DNA from: Microbacterium oxydans
GTDB lineage: Bacteria; Actinomycetota; Actinomycetes; Actinomycetales; Microbacteriaceae
Length of the DNA: 64,000 nt
Assembly (NCBI RefSeq): GCF_006540085.1
Contig: NZ_BJOG01000001.1
Span: forward strand, 992,001 to 1,056,000
Direction: 5' to 3'
In this document: positions 25,112-33,759 of the stretch, piece after piece
Layout: the number at the start of each line of letters is the position of its first letter
Position numbering within the stretch: the first letter of the stretch is position 1
Notes under the pieces: model-generated
Database searches by the model: none
The model's input: only the letters and a program-made list of their open reading frames with translations
What the model was told of the DNA's origin: nothing
Translations under genes and position numbers: made by a program

Positions 25112-25885
25112 TCAGTGCTGACAGGAGGGGCACCAGAAGGTGATGCGTTCGCGGGTCGGATCGGCGCCCTGCTCGCCCCGCCGGATCAAGGTGCCGCAGC
25201 GTCGGCACGGACGTCCGGCGCGGCCGTACACCCAGGTGCCCTGGCCGGGCCGATCGACGCCGGTGAAGGTGCGGTGACGGCGGTCCCGGTTGGCGCGGAT
25301 CGTGCGCACACCGAGGTCGAGGAGGGCGGCGACATCGACCTCCGGCGCCGGTCTGGTCGGCAGGATTCCTCGGAGGAACAGGAGTTCTGCGGCGTACTCG
25401 TTGCCGAATCCCGCGACGTTGCGCTGATCGAGGAGGGCGACGTGGATGCTGCGGGCGTCGGCCTCGAGACGTCGGACTGCCTCTGCCGCATCCCAGTCGT
25501 CGGCGAGCGGATCAGGTCCGAGGTAGCCGACGAGCTGATCCTCGTCACGGGTGGGGACGACCTCGATCTCGGCGATGTCGACGCCCACGGCTTCGCCCCG
25601 CGGCGTACCGACGACCGCACGCACCTTGAACGCCGGATGCCGCCACTTCTCGCCGGGGCGATAGGTGAACCACGCGCCGTCCATGCGCAGATGCGAATGC
25701 AGTGTGCTGTCGCCGATGCGCATGAGCAGATGCTTGCCGCGGGGGATCACGGCATGCACCGGCTGGCCGGTCAGGTCGAGCGTGGCGAATCGGGGCACGC
25801 GCAGGTCGAATCGGGTGACCTCCGCGCCGGCCAGAGCTTCGTCGAGTCGTCGTGCCGTGCGGAAGACGGTGTCGCCCTCGGGCAT
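25112..25885 (-). CDS. nei: DNA glycosylase/AP lyase of the Fpg/Nei family (endonuclease VIII type)
   Basis: A 257-residue base-excision repair enzyme. The N-terminus MPEGDTVFR gives the catalytic Pro2/Glu3. The helix-two-turn-helix region NVAGFGNEYAAELLFLRGI and the C-terminal zinc finger with CRRC and CPSC complete the fold. The PEGDT form points to Nei/Nei2 rather than Fpg. It removes oxidised pyrimidines and nicks the strand. Its ATG overlaps the stop of the EI24 gene by 1 nt, and lhr lies upstream on the same strand, so repair functions are co-transcribed. In mycobacteria nei and lhr are also neighbours. Confidence 0.92.
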   Translation of the reverse strand: MPEGDTVFRTARRLDEALAGAEVTRFDLRVPRFATLDLTGQPVHAVIPRGKHLLMRIGDSTLHSHLRMDGAWFTYRPGEKWRHPAFKVRAVVGTPRGEAVGVDIAEIEVVPTRDEDQLVGYLGPDPLADDWDAAEAVRRLEADARSIHVALLDQRNVAGFGNEYAAELLFLRGILPTRPAPEVDVAALLDLGVRTIRANRDRRHRTFTGVDRPGQGTWVYGRAGRPCRRCGTLIRRGEQGADPTRERITFWCPSCQH

Positions 25886-26718
25886 CAGGGGGCGCCGATG
25901 GGAGTGGGCGGCGGCGGGGTGCGCGGCGACGCGGTGGGCGGCGCGACGGGCGGTGTGGTGGGCAGCGTGGTGGGGGACGTGGCGAATCCGGCTCGCGCGA
26001 GCATGTCTCGCGCGAGCATCGTGCTTCCGGCCACGGCGGCCGGCATGATCGCGACGGCCCCGCCAGGGATCAGGAAGCAGAGCTGTGTCGCCACTCCGAA
26101 GCCGAGAACCCGCGCCCGGCTGCCCGAGAACAGGGCAGCGCGCTGGGCGGGGCTGAGATCGCGGGCATCGAAGGCTCGACCCGTGAGCTCTCGGGCCAGC
26201 AGTCGACCGGTCAGGACGACTCCGGCGATGGGGCCGAAGAACCCGCCGACGGCAGGGATCAGACCGATGAGGAGCACGACGATCGCGATCAGGATGCCGA
26301 GCAGAACCAGGCGGAGTCCCTCGCCGAGAGTGGTCCAGAAGCTGCCACCGTCGGCTGGGGGAGCGTCGCCGAGGTCGGCCTCTACCGCATGCCAGATGCG
26401 CTGGTAGAACGGATCGCCGATGGTCAGGGTGAGGGCGCTGAAGACCACGCTGGCCAGGGCGAGCGCGGCCGCGACGATCACGAAGCTCACCGCAGACCGC
26501 AGCAGGCCGCGCCACGGTTCGAGCCACCCCTCGGCGAACGGCGTCAGCCACGTGGAGACCGACGGCAGACCGATGATCAGCGGTACGAGCGCGGCAGCGA
26601 GCAGGAGCAATGCGATGATCGCGGGGACCAGTCCGAGCAGCATGAGTCCCGGCCGGGTGCGCCACAGCCCGAAGCCGCGCAGCAGTGTGCGGATACCGGT
26701 GGCGAACTCGCGGATCAT
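25885..26718 (-). CDS. EI24/CysZ-like membrane protein
   Basis: A 277-residue membrane protein of the EI24 (PF07264) family with about four to six hydrophobic segments and a Thr/Pro-rich tail of about 30 residues. The IGDPFYQRIW and GPIAGVVLTGRLLARELTGRAFDARDLS segments are typical. Family members include the sulfate transporter CysZ, but most actinobacterial ones are uncharacterised. It sits between lhr and nei with 1-nt coupling to nei. Confidence 0.8.
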   Translation of the reverse strand: MIREFATGIRTLLRGFGLWRTRPGLMLLGLVPAIIALLLLAAALVPLIIGLPSVSTWLTPFAEGWLEPWRGLLRSAVSFVIVAAALALASVVFSALTLTIGDPFYQRIWHAVEADLGDAPPADGGSFWTTLGEGLRLVLLGILIAIVVLLIGLIPAVGGFFGPIAGVVLTGRLLARELTGRAFDARDLSPAQRAALFSGSRARVLGFGVATQLCFLIPGGAVAIMPAAVAGSTMLARDMLARAGFATSPTTLPTTPPVAPPTASPRTPPPPTPIGAP

Positions 26719-26741
26719 GGCTTCCAGCGTAGGCGTAGTGC

Positions 26742-29700
26742 TCAGACGACCTTGCGGAGCGTGTATCCGCGAGGGGTCGCCACGAAGCCGGACTCCTGCA
26801 GTGCGAGGGCGAGTTCAGTGCCGTAGACGCCCTCGCCGTTGATCTTCTCGACGGTGAGCGTGTCGAGGCGACGGGCGCGCGCGGTGGCCGCGAGGTCGGA
26901 GGCCGCGGCGCGCAGCACCTCGGCGTCGTCGCTGAACGACAGCACGGTGCGTCCGCCGCGTTCGAGGGACAGCACCAGTGCACCGTCGACGAGCACGACC
27001 AGACCGCCCGCTTTGCGCCCTGGACGATGCGAGACCCCGTCGAGCTTGGGCCAGCCGAGGGCGGCGCCGTACGGGTTCGCCGGATCGGTCGACGCGAGGG
27101 TCACGGCCTTGCGCGGCGGCGGATCCGCGAGGCCCGCATAGGTGCGCAACCGGTCGACGGTGCCGGACGCGGCGAACTGCGCAGCTCCGAGCTTCTCGAT
27201 CACGTAGCCCCGGCGGCAATGCCCCGCCTCTTCGAAGCCCGCGAGCACCCGATAGGCCTGGGCGAAGCCGCCGGGAACACCCTCAGCCTGCACGGCGCCG
27301 CGCGTGACGACGCCGTAGCGGTCGAGCAGGAGCCCTGCGGTGACGGTCGCCCGGCGGGCAGGATCGGTCTCGAGCGCCGGCAGCAGCGACCAGCGGCCGC
27401 CGATCGAGGGCGGGCGGGGTGCCGCGGTCCCGGTGAAGGACACCCCGCGGTAGGTGCGGGCGCGGGGCGCACGGCGTTTGACCTTGTGCGCCTGCGAGCC
27501 GCCGGTGAGGAGCGAGCGGATGGGGGCGAAGGTGTCGTTGGTGACGTAGCCCGCCCAGGTCAGAGACCACAGCGCTTCGAGCACCGACTGCTCGTTCTCG
27601 GCCGCCGCCATGTCTTTCAGCTGTCCGGCGAAGTAGGCACCCCCGACGTCGAGCGCGATGAGGATGCGCGACTCCAGGGAGTCGGACGCGATCTCGGTGT
27701 CGCGCTCCGGGAGGGTGAAGGGCGCGATGTCGGACGGATGCAGCGACACCCAGCCGTCCCGTCCCGGGAGGGTGCCGTGTCCGGACCAGATGACCTCGCC
27801 CGATGCCGTCAGTTCGTCGAGCATCGCCGGGGAGTAGTCGCGCACGCGGGAGGGCAGGATCAGCGACTCCCACGCACTCGCGGGGATCGGTACACCGGCG
27901 AACTGCTCGATCACGTTCAGCACGCCGTCGACGCCTTCGAGCGGACGACCGATGTGCTGCCAATCCGGGAGGAACCGTGCGTACGCCTCGGGAGAGACCG
28001 GCTCGACCGAACCGCGGATGGCCGCCAGCGAGCGCATCCGGAGCCGACGCAGCACCTCGGAGTCGCACCACTCGACCGCGTCGCCGCTGCCTGCCGCCTC
28101 GGGCAGGAAGTACCCGCTCGTGAGCCGTCCTGCCGTCTCGAGCCGCTGCAGCGTATGCCGCGCGACGGCGGCACCGAGCCCGAATCGGGAGGCGACGGCA
28201 TCTGTCGTGAACGGCCCGTGCGTGCGGGCATGGCGAGCCACGAGGTCGCCGAGCGGATCTGCGACCGGTTCGAGGAACGCCACCGGGATTCCCGTGGGCA
28301 GCGCTGCGCCGAGCGCATCGCGCAGCCGACCGGCATCCTCGATCGCTGCCACCCTGGTCGCTCCGGCGATCGTGACGGGGATCGCCCGTCGCGCGGTGAC
28401 GAGGTCGTCCAGCAGAGCGGCTGCCGAGGCACCTGCTGTCGATTCGGGGTCGATGCGCGCAGTGACCTCTTCGGCGTCGAGCGGGCCGAGCATCCGGAGC
28501 AGGTCCGCGACGCCCTCGAGGCCTCGTGCGCGGCGGTCGGGATCGAGACGCTGGGCCTCGCGTTCGAACTGCGCGATCACGTCGGGGTCGAGCAGTTCCC
28601 GCAGTTCGACCGTGCCCAGCAGCTCCCCGAGCAGAGCGGGGTCGACCGAGAGCGCGGCCGCCCTCCGTTCGGCGAGCGGAGAGTCTCCTTCGTACATGAA
28701 CGCGCCCACGTAGCCGAACAGCAGGTCGCGGGCGTACGGCGACGGCTGGCCCGGCTCGGTCTCGACCAGGCGGATGCGTCGGTCGGCGATCGATGTCGCG
28801 AGCTTGCGCAGCGACGGCAGATCGTAGACATCCTGCAGCACCTCGCGCAGGGTCTCCAGGATCACCGGGAACGTCGGATGGCGCCTCGCGACCTCGAGCA
28901 GTTGGGCCGACCGCTGCCGCTGCTGCCACAGCGGTGTGCGCTTGTTCGGGTTCATGCGGGGCATGAGCAGCGCCCTGGCCGCGCATTCGCGGAAGCGGGA
29001 GGCGAACAGCGCGGAGCCGCCGACCTCCTGGGTGACCAGGAGTTCCAGCTCCTCGGGGTCGAACACGAACAGTTCGGCACCGGGCGGCTCCGCCTCGGCA
29101 TCGGGAATGCGCACGATGATGCCGTCGTCGCTCGCGACCGCCGATCCTTCGACGCCGAGACGTTCGCGCACCCGGGCGTTGATCGCCAGGGCCCAGGGCG
29201 CGTGCACCTTCATCCCGTAGGGCGAGTGCAGGATCACCCGCCAATCGCCGACCTCGTCGCGGCCGCGCTCGACGGTGAGGGTGCGGTCGGTGGGGAGCGT
29301 GCCCGTCGCCTCGCGCTGTTCGGTCAGATGGGCCATGAGGTTCGTCCGTGCCTGCTCGTCGAGCCCCGCATCGATGAGCCGCTGTGCCGCCTTCTCGGGC
29401 GTCGCCGCCGAGACCTCGCGCGAGAAAGCCCCCAGCGCCTCGCCCAGTTCGAACGGCCGACCGATGCCGTCGCCGTGCCAGAACGGCACCTTGCCCGGCT
29501 GCCCGTAAGCGGGGATCACGTTCACGCGGTCGTGCGTGATCTCGGCGATCCGCCAGCTCGTCGTGCCGAGCGTGAACACATCGCCCACCCGCGACTCGTA
29601 GACCATCTCCTCGTCGAGCTCGCCGACCCTGGCGCCGGTCGTCTCGCCCGCGACGAACACGCCGAACAGGCCGCGGTCGGGGATCGTGCCGCCGCTGGTC

Positions 29701-31322
29701 ACCGCGATGCGTTGTGCCCCCGGCCTTCCCGTCAGCGTGCCGGCGTCACGATCCCACACGAGGCGTGGCCGCAGTTCGGCGAACTCGTCCGAGGGGAAGC
29801 GGCCCGCCAGCAGATCGAGCGTCGCCTCGTAAGCCGAACGCGGAAGCGCCTGGAACGGCGCCGATCGGCGAACGGTCTCGAACCACTCCTCGACGCCGAT
29901 GGCTCCCAGCGCGCTCGCCGCGACGGTCTGCTGGGCGAGGATGTCGAGCGGGTTGCGCGGCACCTGGATCGCCTCGATCTTGCCCGCCAGCATGCGCTCG
30001 GTCACGATCGCGGTGTGCAGCACGTCGCCGCGGTGCTTCGGGAAGAGGGCGGCCCGGCTGATCTCGCCCACCTGGTGCCCGGCGCGGCCGACCCGCTGCA
30101 GACCCGAGGCCGCAGACGGCGGAGCCTCGACCTGGATCACGAGGTCGACGGCACCCATGTCGATGCCGAGCTCGAGACTGCTCGTCGCCACGACGCAGCG
30201 CAGCACTCCCGACTTGAGCTCCTCTTCGACCTGTGCCCGTTGCTCTTTCGACACCGATCCGTGGTGCGCCTTCGCGAGCACGGGATCGGCCCCCGCGGTG
30301 GCTCCGGCCTGGGCCATCATCGCGGCGGGCACGGTCGTATCGGGGAGGGGTACGCCGATCCGCTCGGAGTAGATCTCGTTCAGTCGCCCGGTGAGGCGCT
30401 CGGCCAGCCGACGGGAATTGGCGAACACGATCGTCGAGTTGTTCTGCAGGATGCGGTCGACGATCGCTTCCTCGACGTGCGGCCATACCGAACCGGTGAC
30501 CTCGGAGTATTCGGCTCCGTCGGCGTCTCCCGGAACTCCGGGCGGTGGAGGCGGATTCGTCATGTCGTCCATCGGGACGACCACACCGAGCTCGAAGGTC
30601 TTGGAGGCGGGAGGTGCCACGATCTCGACCGGGGCAGAGCCGCCGAGGAACCGGGCCACCTCGTCGATCGGCCGCACCGTGGCGGAGAGGCCGATGCGCT
30701 GAGCCGGTGTCTCGACGCCGTTCGCGCGGCGCAGGGCGTCGAGCCGTTCGAGGCTGACGGCGAGGTGCGCTCCGCGCTTGGTGGCGGCGACGGCATGCAC
30801 CTCGTCGATGATCACGGTGTGCACGCCACGCAGCGTCTCGCCCGCGCGGCTCGTGAGCATGAGATACAGCGACTCGGGGGTCGTGATGAGGATGTCGGGC
30901 GGATCGGACACCAGCTTTCGCCGGTCGCTCGATGTCGTGTCGCCGGAGCGCACCCCGACGGTGACCGCAGGGGCCGTCACCCCGAGCCGTCTGGCCGACT
31001 GGCCGATGCCGATCAGCGGGGAGCGGAGATTGCGCTCGACGTCGACGCCGAGCGCCTTCAGGGGGGAGATGTAGAGGATGCGCGTTCGGGGCTCGCCCTT
31101 CGCCGACGGCGTGGTCTCGCCCATGCGCTCGCGGAACACGCTGTCGATCGCCCACAGGAACGCGGACAGCGTCTTGCCCGATCCGGTCGGGGCGACCACG
31201 AGGGCGTGCTTGCCGGCGGAGATCGCGTTCCAAGCACCCGCCTGCGCGGGAGTGGGCGCGGGGAACGCCCCCCGGAACCAGTGCTGCGTGGCGGGAGTGA
31301 AGCGGTCGAGCACGTCGCTCAT
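26742..31322 (-). CDS. lhr: Lhr-type large ATP-dependent helicase
   Basis: A 1526-residue protein, the full length expected for Lhr. The N-terminal helicase core holds Walker A APTGSGKT (44-51), the DEVH box (173-176), the TTPESLY motif and the QRVGRAGH motif VI. A winged-helix region and the long Lhr C-terminal extension follow. Lhr is a 3'-5' DNA translocase that unwinds RNA:DNA hybrids and is induced by DNA damage in mycobacteria. I use ATG 31320-31322; the frame continues upstream as non-protein sequence. It is the first gene of an lhr-EI24-nei operon. Confidence 0.93.
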   Translation of the reverse strand: MSDVLDRFTPATQHWFRGAFPAPTPAQAGAWNAISAGKHALVVAPTGSGKTLSAFLWAIDSVFRERMGETTPSAKGEPRTRILYISPLKALGVDVERNLRSPLIGIGQSARRLGVTAPAVTVGVRSGDTTSSDRRKLVSDPPDILITTPESLYLMLTSRAGETLRGVHTVIIDEVHAVAATKRGAHLAVSLERLDALRRANGVETPAQRIGLSATVRPIDEVARFLGGSAPVEIVAPPASKTFELGVVVPMDDMTNPPPPPGVPGDADGAEYSEVTGSVWPHVEEAIVDRILQNNSTIVFANSRRLAERLTGRLNEIYSERIGVPLPDTTVPAAMMAQAGATAGADPVLAKAHHGSVSKEQRAQVEEELKSGVLRCVVATSSLELGIDMGAVDLVIQVEAPPSAASGLQRVGRAGHQVGEISRAALFPKHRGDVLHTAIVTERMLAGKIEAIQVPRNPLDILAQQTVAASALGAIGVEEWFETVRRSAPFQALPRSAYEATLDLLAGRFPSDEFAELRPRLVWDRDAGTLTGRPGAQRIAVTSGGTIPDRGLFGVFVAGETTGARVGELDEEMVYESRVGDVFTLGTTSWRIAEITHDRVNVIPAYGQPGKVPFWHGDGIGRPFELGEALGAFSREVSAATPEKAAQRLIDAGLDEQARTNLMAHLTEQREATGTLPTDRTLTVERGRDEVGDWRVILHSPYGMKVHAPWALAINARVRERLGVEGSAVASDDGIIVRIPDAEAEPPGAELFVFDPEELELLVTQEVGGSALFASRFRECAARALLMPRMNPNKRTPLWQQRQRSAQLLEVARRHPTFPVILETLREVLQDVYDLPSLRKLATSIADRRIRLVETEPGQPSPYARDLLFGYVGAFMYEGDSPLAERRAAALSVDPALLGELLGTVELRELLDPDVIAQFEREAQRLDPDRRARGLEGVADLLRMLGPLDAEEVTARIDPESTAGASAAALLDDLVTARRAIPVTIAGATRVAAIEDAGRLRDALGAALPTGIPVAFLEPVADPLGDLVARHARTHGPFTTDAVASRFGLGAAVARHTLQRLETAGRLTSGYFLPEAAGSGDAVEWCDSEVLRRLRMRSLAAIRGSVEPVSPEAYARFLPDWQHIGRPLEGVDGVLNVIEQFAGVPIPASAWESLILPSRVRDYSPAMLDELTASGEVIWSGHGTLPGRDGWVSLHPSDIAPFTLPERDTEIASDSLESRILIALDVGGAYFAGQLKDMAAAENEQSVLEALWSLTWAGYVTNDTFAPIRSLLTGGSQAHKVKRRAPRARTYRGVSFTGTAAPRPPSIGGRWSLLPALETDPARRATVTAGLLLDRYGVVTRGAVQAEGVPGGFAQAYRVLAGFEEAGHCRRGYVIEKLGAAQFAASGTVDRLRTYAGLADPPPRKAVTLASTDPANPYGAALGWPKLDGVSHRPGRKAGGLVVLVDGALVLSLERGGRTVLSFSDDAEVLRAAASDLAATARARRLDTLTVEKINGEGVYGTELALALQESGFVATPRGYTLRKVV

Positions 31323-31392
31323 CCCTCCATCATCGTCGAGGCCGCAGACATCGGGGCGTGACGATGTCGGCGGGAGGGAGGATGCTGGGGGA

Positions 31393-31800
31393 ATGGCGCA
31401 CACCACGAACTACGTCGACACGTTCATCGAGGTCGCCGACGACTGCCCGATCGCGCACGCGACCGAGCCGCCGGTCGCCGAGAAGCCCTCGATCGCGGCG
31501 ATGCATTACCGTCTGATCGCCGAGCAGCCCTACGCGCGCACCTCCGACGACGTGATCTTCGAGACGTATGCGCTGCGCAACGGCATCGCCGTGGACGACA
31601 CTGCCGCACGGGCGTCGTTCTTCTCGAAGGGACAGCCCTGCCTGCGCTCCTCGCCGCTGGGAAAGCGCTACGGATGGGGCGTCCACCACGACGCGGAGGG
31701 TCGGGTCGCTCTGGTTCCGCGGGACTCGGCGGAGTACACGGCGCTCGCCGCAGACCCCGCGCTCGCGCACACTCGGGCGATGCGGAGTCGGCGGGCGTGA
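31393..31800 (+). CDS. DUF6157 family protein
   Basis: A 135-residue soluble protein beginning MAHTTNYVDTFIEVADDCPI, with a YARTSDDVIFETYALRN block and a GQPCLRSSPLGKRYGWGVH block characteristic of DUF6157. Function unknown. It diverges from lhr with only 70 bp between the starts, so their promoters overlap. Confidence 0.78.
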   Translation: MAHTTNYVDTFIEVADDCPIAHATEPPVAEKPSIAAMHYRLIAEQPYARTSDDVIFETYALRNGIAVDDTAARASFFSKGQPCLRSSPLGKRYGWGVHHDAEGRVALVPRDSAEYTALAADPALAHTRAMRSRRA

Positions 31801-31822
31801 GTTCGCGGAATGAGAAGGTGGG

Positions 31823-32209
31823 TTGCCCGCGCTGGTAGAGGAAGCGGAGACGGACATCAACGATGACGATTTCGGTTGGGTGATCATTACCCTGACCGTC
31901 TTCGCACCGTCGACGATCGACGAGTTGTCGGCGTTCGAATGGATCGGCGACGCGAAGGACGGCGGTCGATCGTACGACCTCGGGACGATCAGGGTAGACG
32001 AACCCGACGCAGACCGACGGCTGCATGCACTCGACAGTTCCGTCTCGACCTTGCTGGACCTGTTGTCAGATGTGCCGCGCGAGGTGCTGTTCGACGAGGC
32101 GTCGTTCGTCCGGCTGTTCATGACGTTCGGACGCGGTGCGCAGACACTCCGGCCCGCACTCATCCAGAAGATCGCCGCTGTCAACGCGACCGTCTGGATC
32201 GACACCTGA
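31823..32209 (+). CDS. Hypothetical protein
   Basis: A 128-residue acidic soluble protein, 22 nt after the DUF6157 gene on the same strand. I place the start at TTG 31823, behind AGAAGGTGG; no ATG or GTG is nearby. Recognisable blocks are IDELSAFEWIGDAKDGGRSY and PREVLFDEASFVRLFMTFGR. I recognise no family. Its C-terminal part has the regular pattern of a small alpha/beta protein. Confidence 0.6.
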   Translation: MPALVEEAETDINDDDFGWVIITLTVFAPSTIDELSAFEWIGDAKDGGRSYDLGTIRVDEPDADRRLHALDSSVSTLLDLLSDVPREVLFDEASFVRLFMTFGRGAQTLRPALIQKIAAVNATVWIDT

Positions 32210-32230
32210 CTTCGCGTGCGCTCCCTGTCA

Positions 32231-32824
32231 TCAGGGGAAGAGCAGGACGCCGAATGTGAGCGCGGCGACGCTCAGCAGGCCGAAGACTGTGGCAGTGACC
32301 CGTGCCTTCTCGAGCGCGGATGCCATGGCCGTCACGCCGCAGGTCGCGGCGAGCACGAACAGAGCGACGGTGCTCAACACCAGTGCGTGATCCCGCGCGT
32401 TCGCGTCGCCCTGGATCGTGACGACGAATGTCCAGATCAGCGCGATCACGACCATGAGGCCGAAGGCCGTCCACGAGTATCCCGCGATGTCGCCGACGAC
32501 GTTGCGTCGTGCCGCAGCCGTCGCCGCTTTCAGCTCCTGCTTCACTCTCGTCTCAATCTCGATCTCGATGTCGTCGGCAAGGCGGCTGAGTTCGCGCATC
32601 CGCCGATCGTCGGCGCCGATGCCACGGAGCATCGAGGCGTAGGCCCGGAGCTCGTCGTCGGTGGCGAGACTCTCGATCGCGAGGGCATACCGCCCGGCCT
32701 GGTCCTCGTGACCGTTGCGCCGATACCAGGCGACCAGAGCACGACGTGTCGAGTCATCGCGAGGTTCGACGGCAAGGCGGGACTTGAGATCTCCCAGCTC
32801 CTGCGGGCTGAGAGGGAAGTCCAT
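32231..32824 (-). CDS. Membrane protein with a helical N-terminal domain
   Basis: A 197-residue protein. The first 110 residues are a charged helical domain (LSPQELGDLKSRLAVEPRDD, then RRALVAWYRRNGHEDQAGRYAL) like a short tetratricopeptide-type helical pair. Three hydrophobic segments follow in residues 125-197. Similar regions occur in small uncharacterised actinobacterial proteins. The start is uncertain: ATG 32822-32824 has no clear ribosome binding site, and in-frame GTG or ATG codons up to 32872 are possible. It converges on the gene ending at 32209. Confidence 0.6.
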   Translation of the reverse strand: MDFPLSPQELGDLKSRLAVEPRDDSTRRALVAWYRRNGHEDQAGRYALAIESLATDDELRAYASMLRGIGADDRRMRELSRLADDIEIEIETRVKQELKAATAAARRNVVGDIAGYSWTAFGLMVVIALIWTFVVTIQGDANARDHALVLSTVALFVLAATCGVTAMASALEKARVTATVFGLLSVAALTFGVLLFP

Positions 32825-32883
32825 GGGGTTTCGTGACACGGCCTCATTATCTCGGCGCGGCAGCCTGGACACTTCAGGGTGTC

Positions 32884-32899
32884 TCGTACTGAGGTACGA
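32884..32899. promoter_or_regulatory. Palindrome TCGTAC-4 nt-GTACGA in a divergent promoter region
   Basis: A perfect 6+6 bp inverted repeat 66 bp before the membrane protein gene at 32965 and upstream of the two-component genes at 33760. It is in the right place to be a response-regulator or repressor site. The surrounding 140 bp show no other clear signals. Confidence 0.4.
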
Positions 32900-32964
32900 C
32901 GACCCCTGACAGTGGGCACTTCGGGCCGACGCGACGGGGTGGCCTGCGCTTTTACCGTCGCCCT

Positions 32965-33726
32965 ATGCCCGTCGAGAACACCCTTCCCCACCCCGCCGCC
33001 AGCGCTCTCCGTGTCATCGCCTCGATTGTCGGAAGCGTGCTCGTCGCCGCCGCTCTGAGCATCATCTGGGTCGCCCGTCTGAGCATCGACCGGGTCCTGT
33101 ACGTGAGCGGCCTCGGAGCCGACGGAGAGCCGACGGCCGGATGGTTCGAGCTCGCCCTGCTGCTCCTCGTCGTGGGTGGTCTCTCGGTCGCGTGGGCGGC
33201 ACGCGGACTGCGGTCGACGGTGCCCTGGCTGAGCATCTGGACGCCGTCCTTCTCGGTGGCGATGGCGTCCGCGCTGTTCCTGGTGGCCTCCCAGGTCACA
33301 TGCACGACGGGATGCCCGCTTCCCGTCGGCCCGGCCTTCACCTGGCAGGACCTCGTGCACACGACCGTCGCCGTCCTCGCCTTCGCGCTGGCCGCGTTCG
33401 CGATGCTCCAGGTGTCGTTCGTCGAGGGGAGGCGCACGCTGCGGATCCTCTCCTTGGTGGCGGGTATCTCGACCGCGGTGATCGCGGCGGCCGGTGGCCT
33501 CCTCTCGCTGCTGCAGTTCCGCACCGATATCGGCAGCATCCTCGAGCTCGTCGCGACCACGATCGGCATGGGCTGGCTCGCGATCCTCGGGATGGACACC
33601 GCGTTCGCCCAGCGTGCAGGTGCGGCGCGCAGGCAGACGTGGGTCCGGGTCTCGAAGGAGAAGGCCGGCGCTCTGGTGGGGGAGCGTCGCACCGCGACCG
33701 CATCGCTCCTCGTCGTCTCTCGCTGA
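32965..33726 (+). CDS. DUF998-like membrane protein
   Basis: A 253-residue membrane protein with about six hydrophobic segments. The CTTGCPLPVGPAFTWQDLVHTTVAVLAFA stretch (split here by its loop) matches the extracytoplasmic Cys-Gly-Cys-Pro and following His of the DUF998 family. Function unknown. The ATG at 32965 has no Shine-Dalgarno sequence and may be translated leaderless. It lies directly upstream of the third two-component pair and may be regulated by it. Confidence 0.65.
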   Translation: MPVENTLPHPAASALRVIASIVGSVLVAAALSIIWVARLSIDRVLYVSGLGADGEPTAGWFELALLLLVVGGLSVAWAARGLRSTVPWLSIWTPSFSVAMASALFLVASQVTCTTGCPLPVGPAFTWQDLVHTTVAVLAFALAAFAMLQVSFVEGRRTLRILSLVAGISTAVIAAAGGLLSLLQFRTDIGSILELVATTIGMGWLAILGMDTAFAQRAGAARRQTWVRVSKEKAGALVGERRTATASLLVVSR

Positions 33727-33759
33727 CAGAGTCCACGATGCGGTGCGTAGAGTCGACCC

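Noticed and set aside
25112..25885. Calling the glycosylase MutM (Fpg)
   Set aside because: The N-terminus PEGDTVFR is the Nei/Nei2 form, not the PELPEVE form of Fpg.
27027..31361. A very long open frame on the plus strand antisense to lhr
   Set aside because: It mirrors the third-codon G+C bias of lhr. Its translation is Arg/Gly/Asp/His-rich without domains, while the minus strand reads as a complete Lhr helicase.
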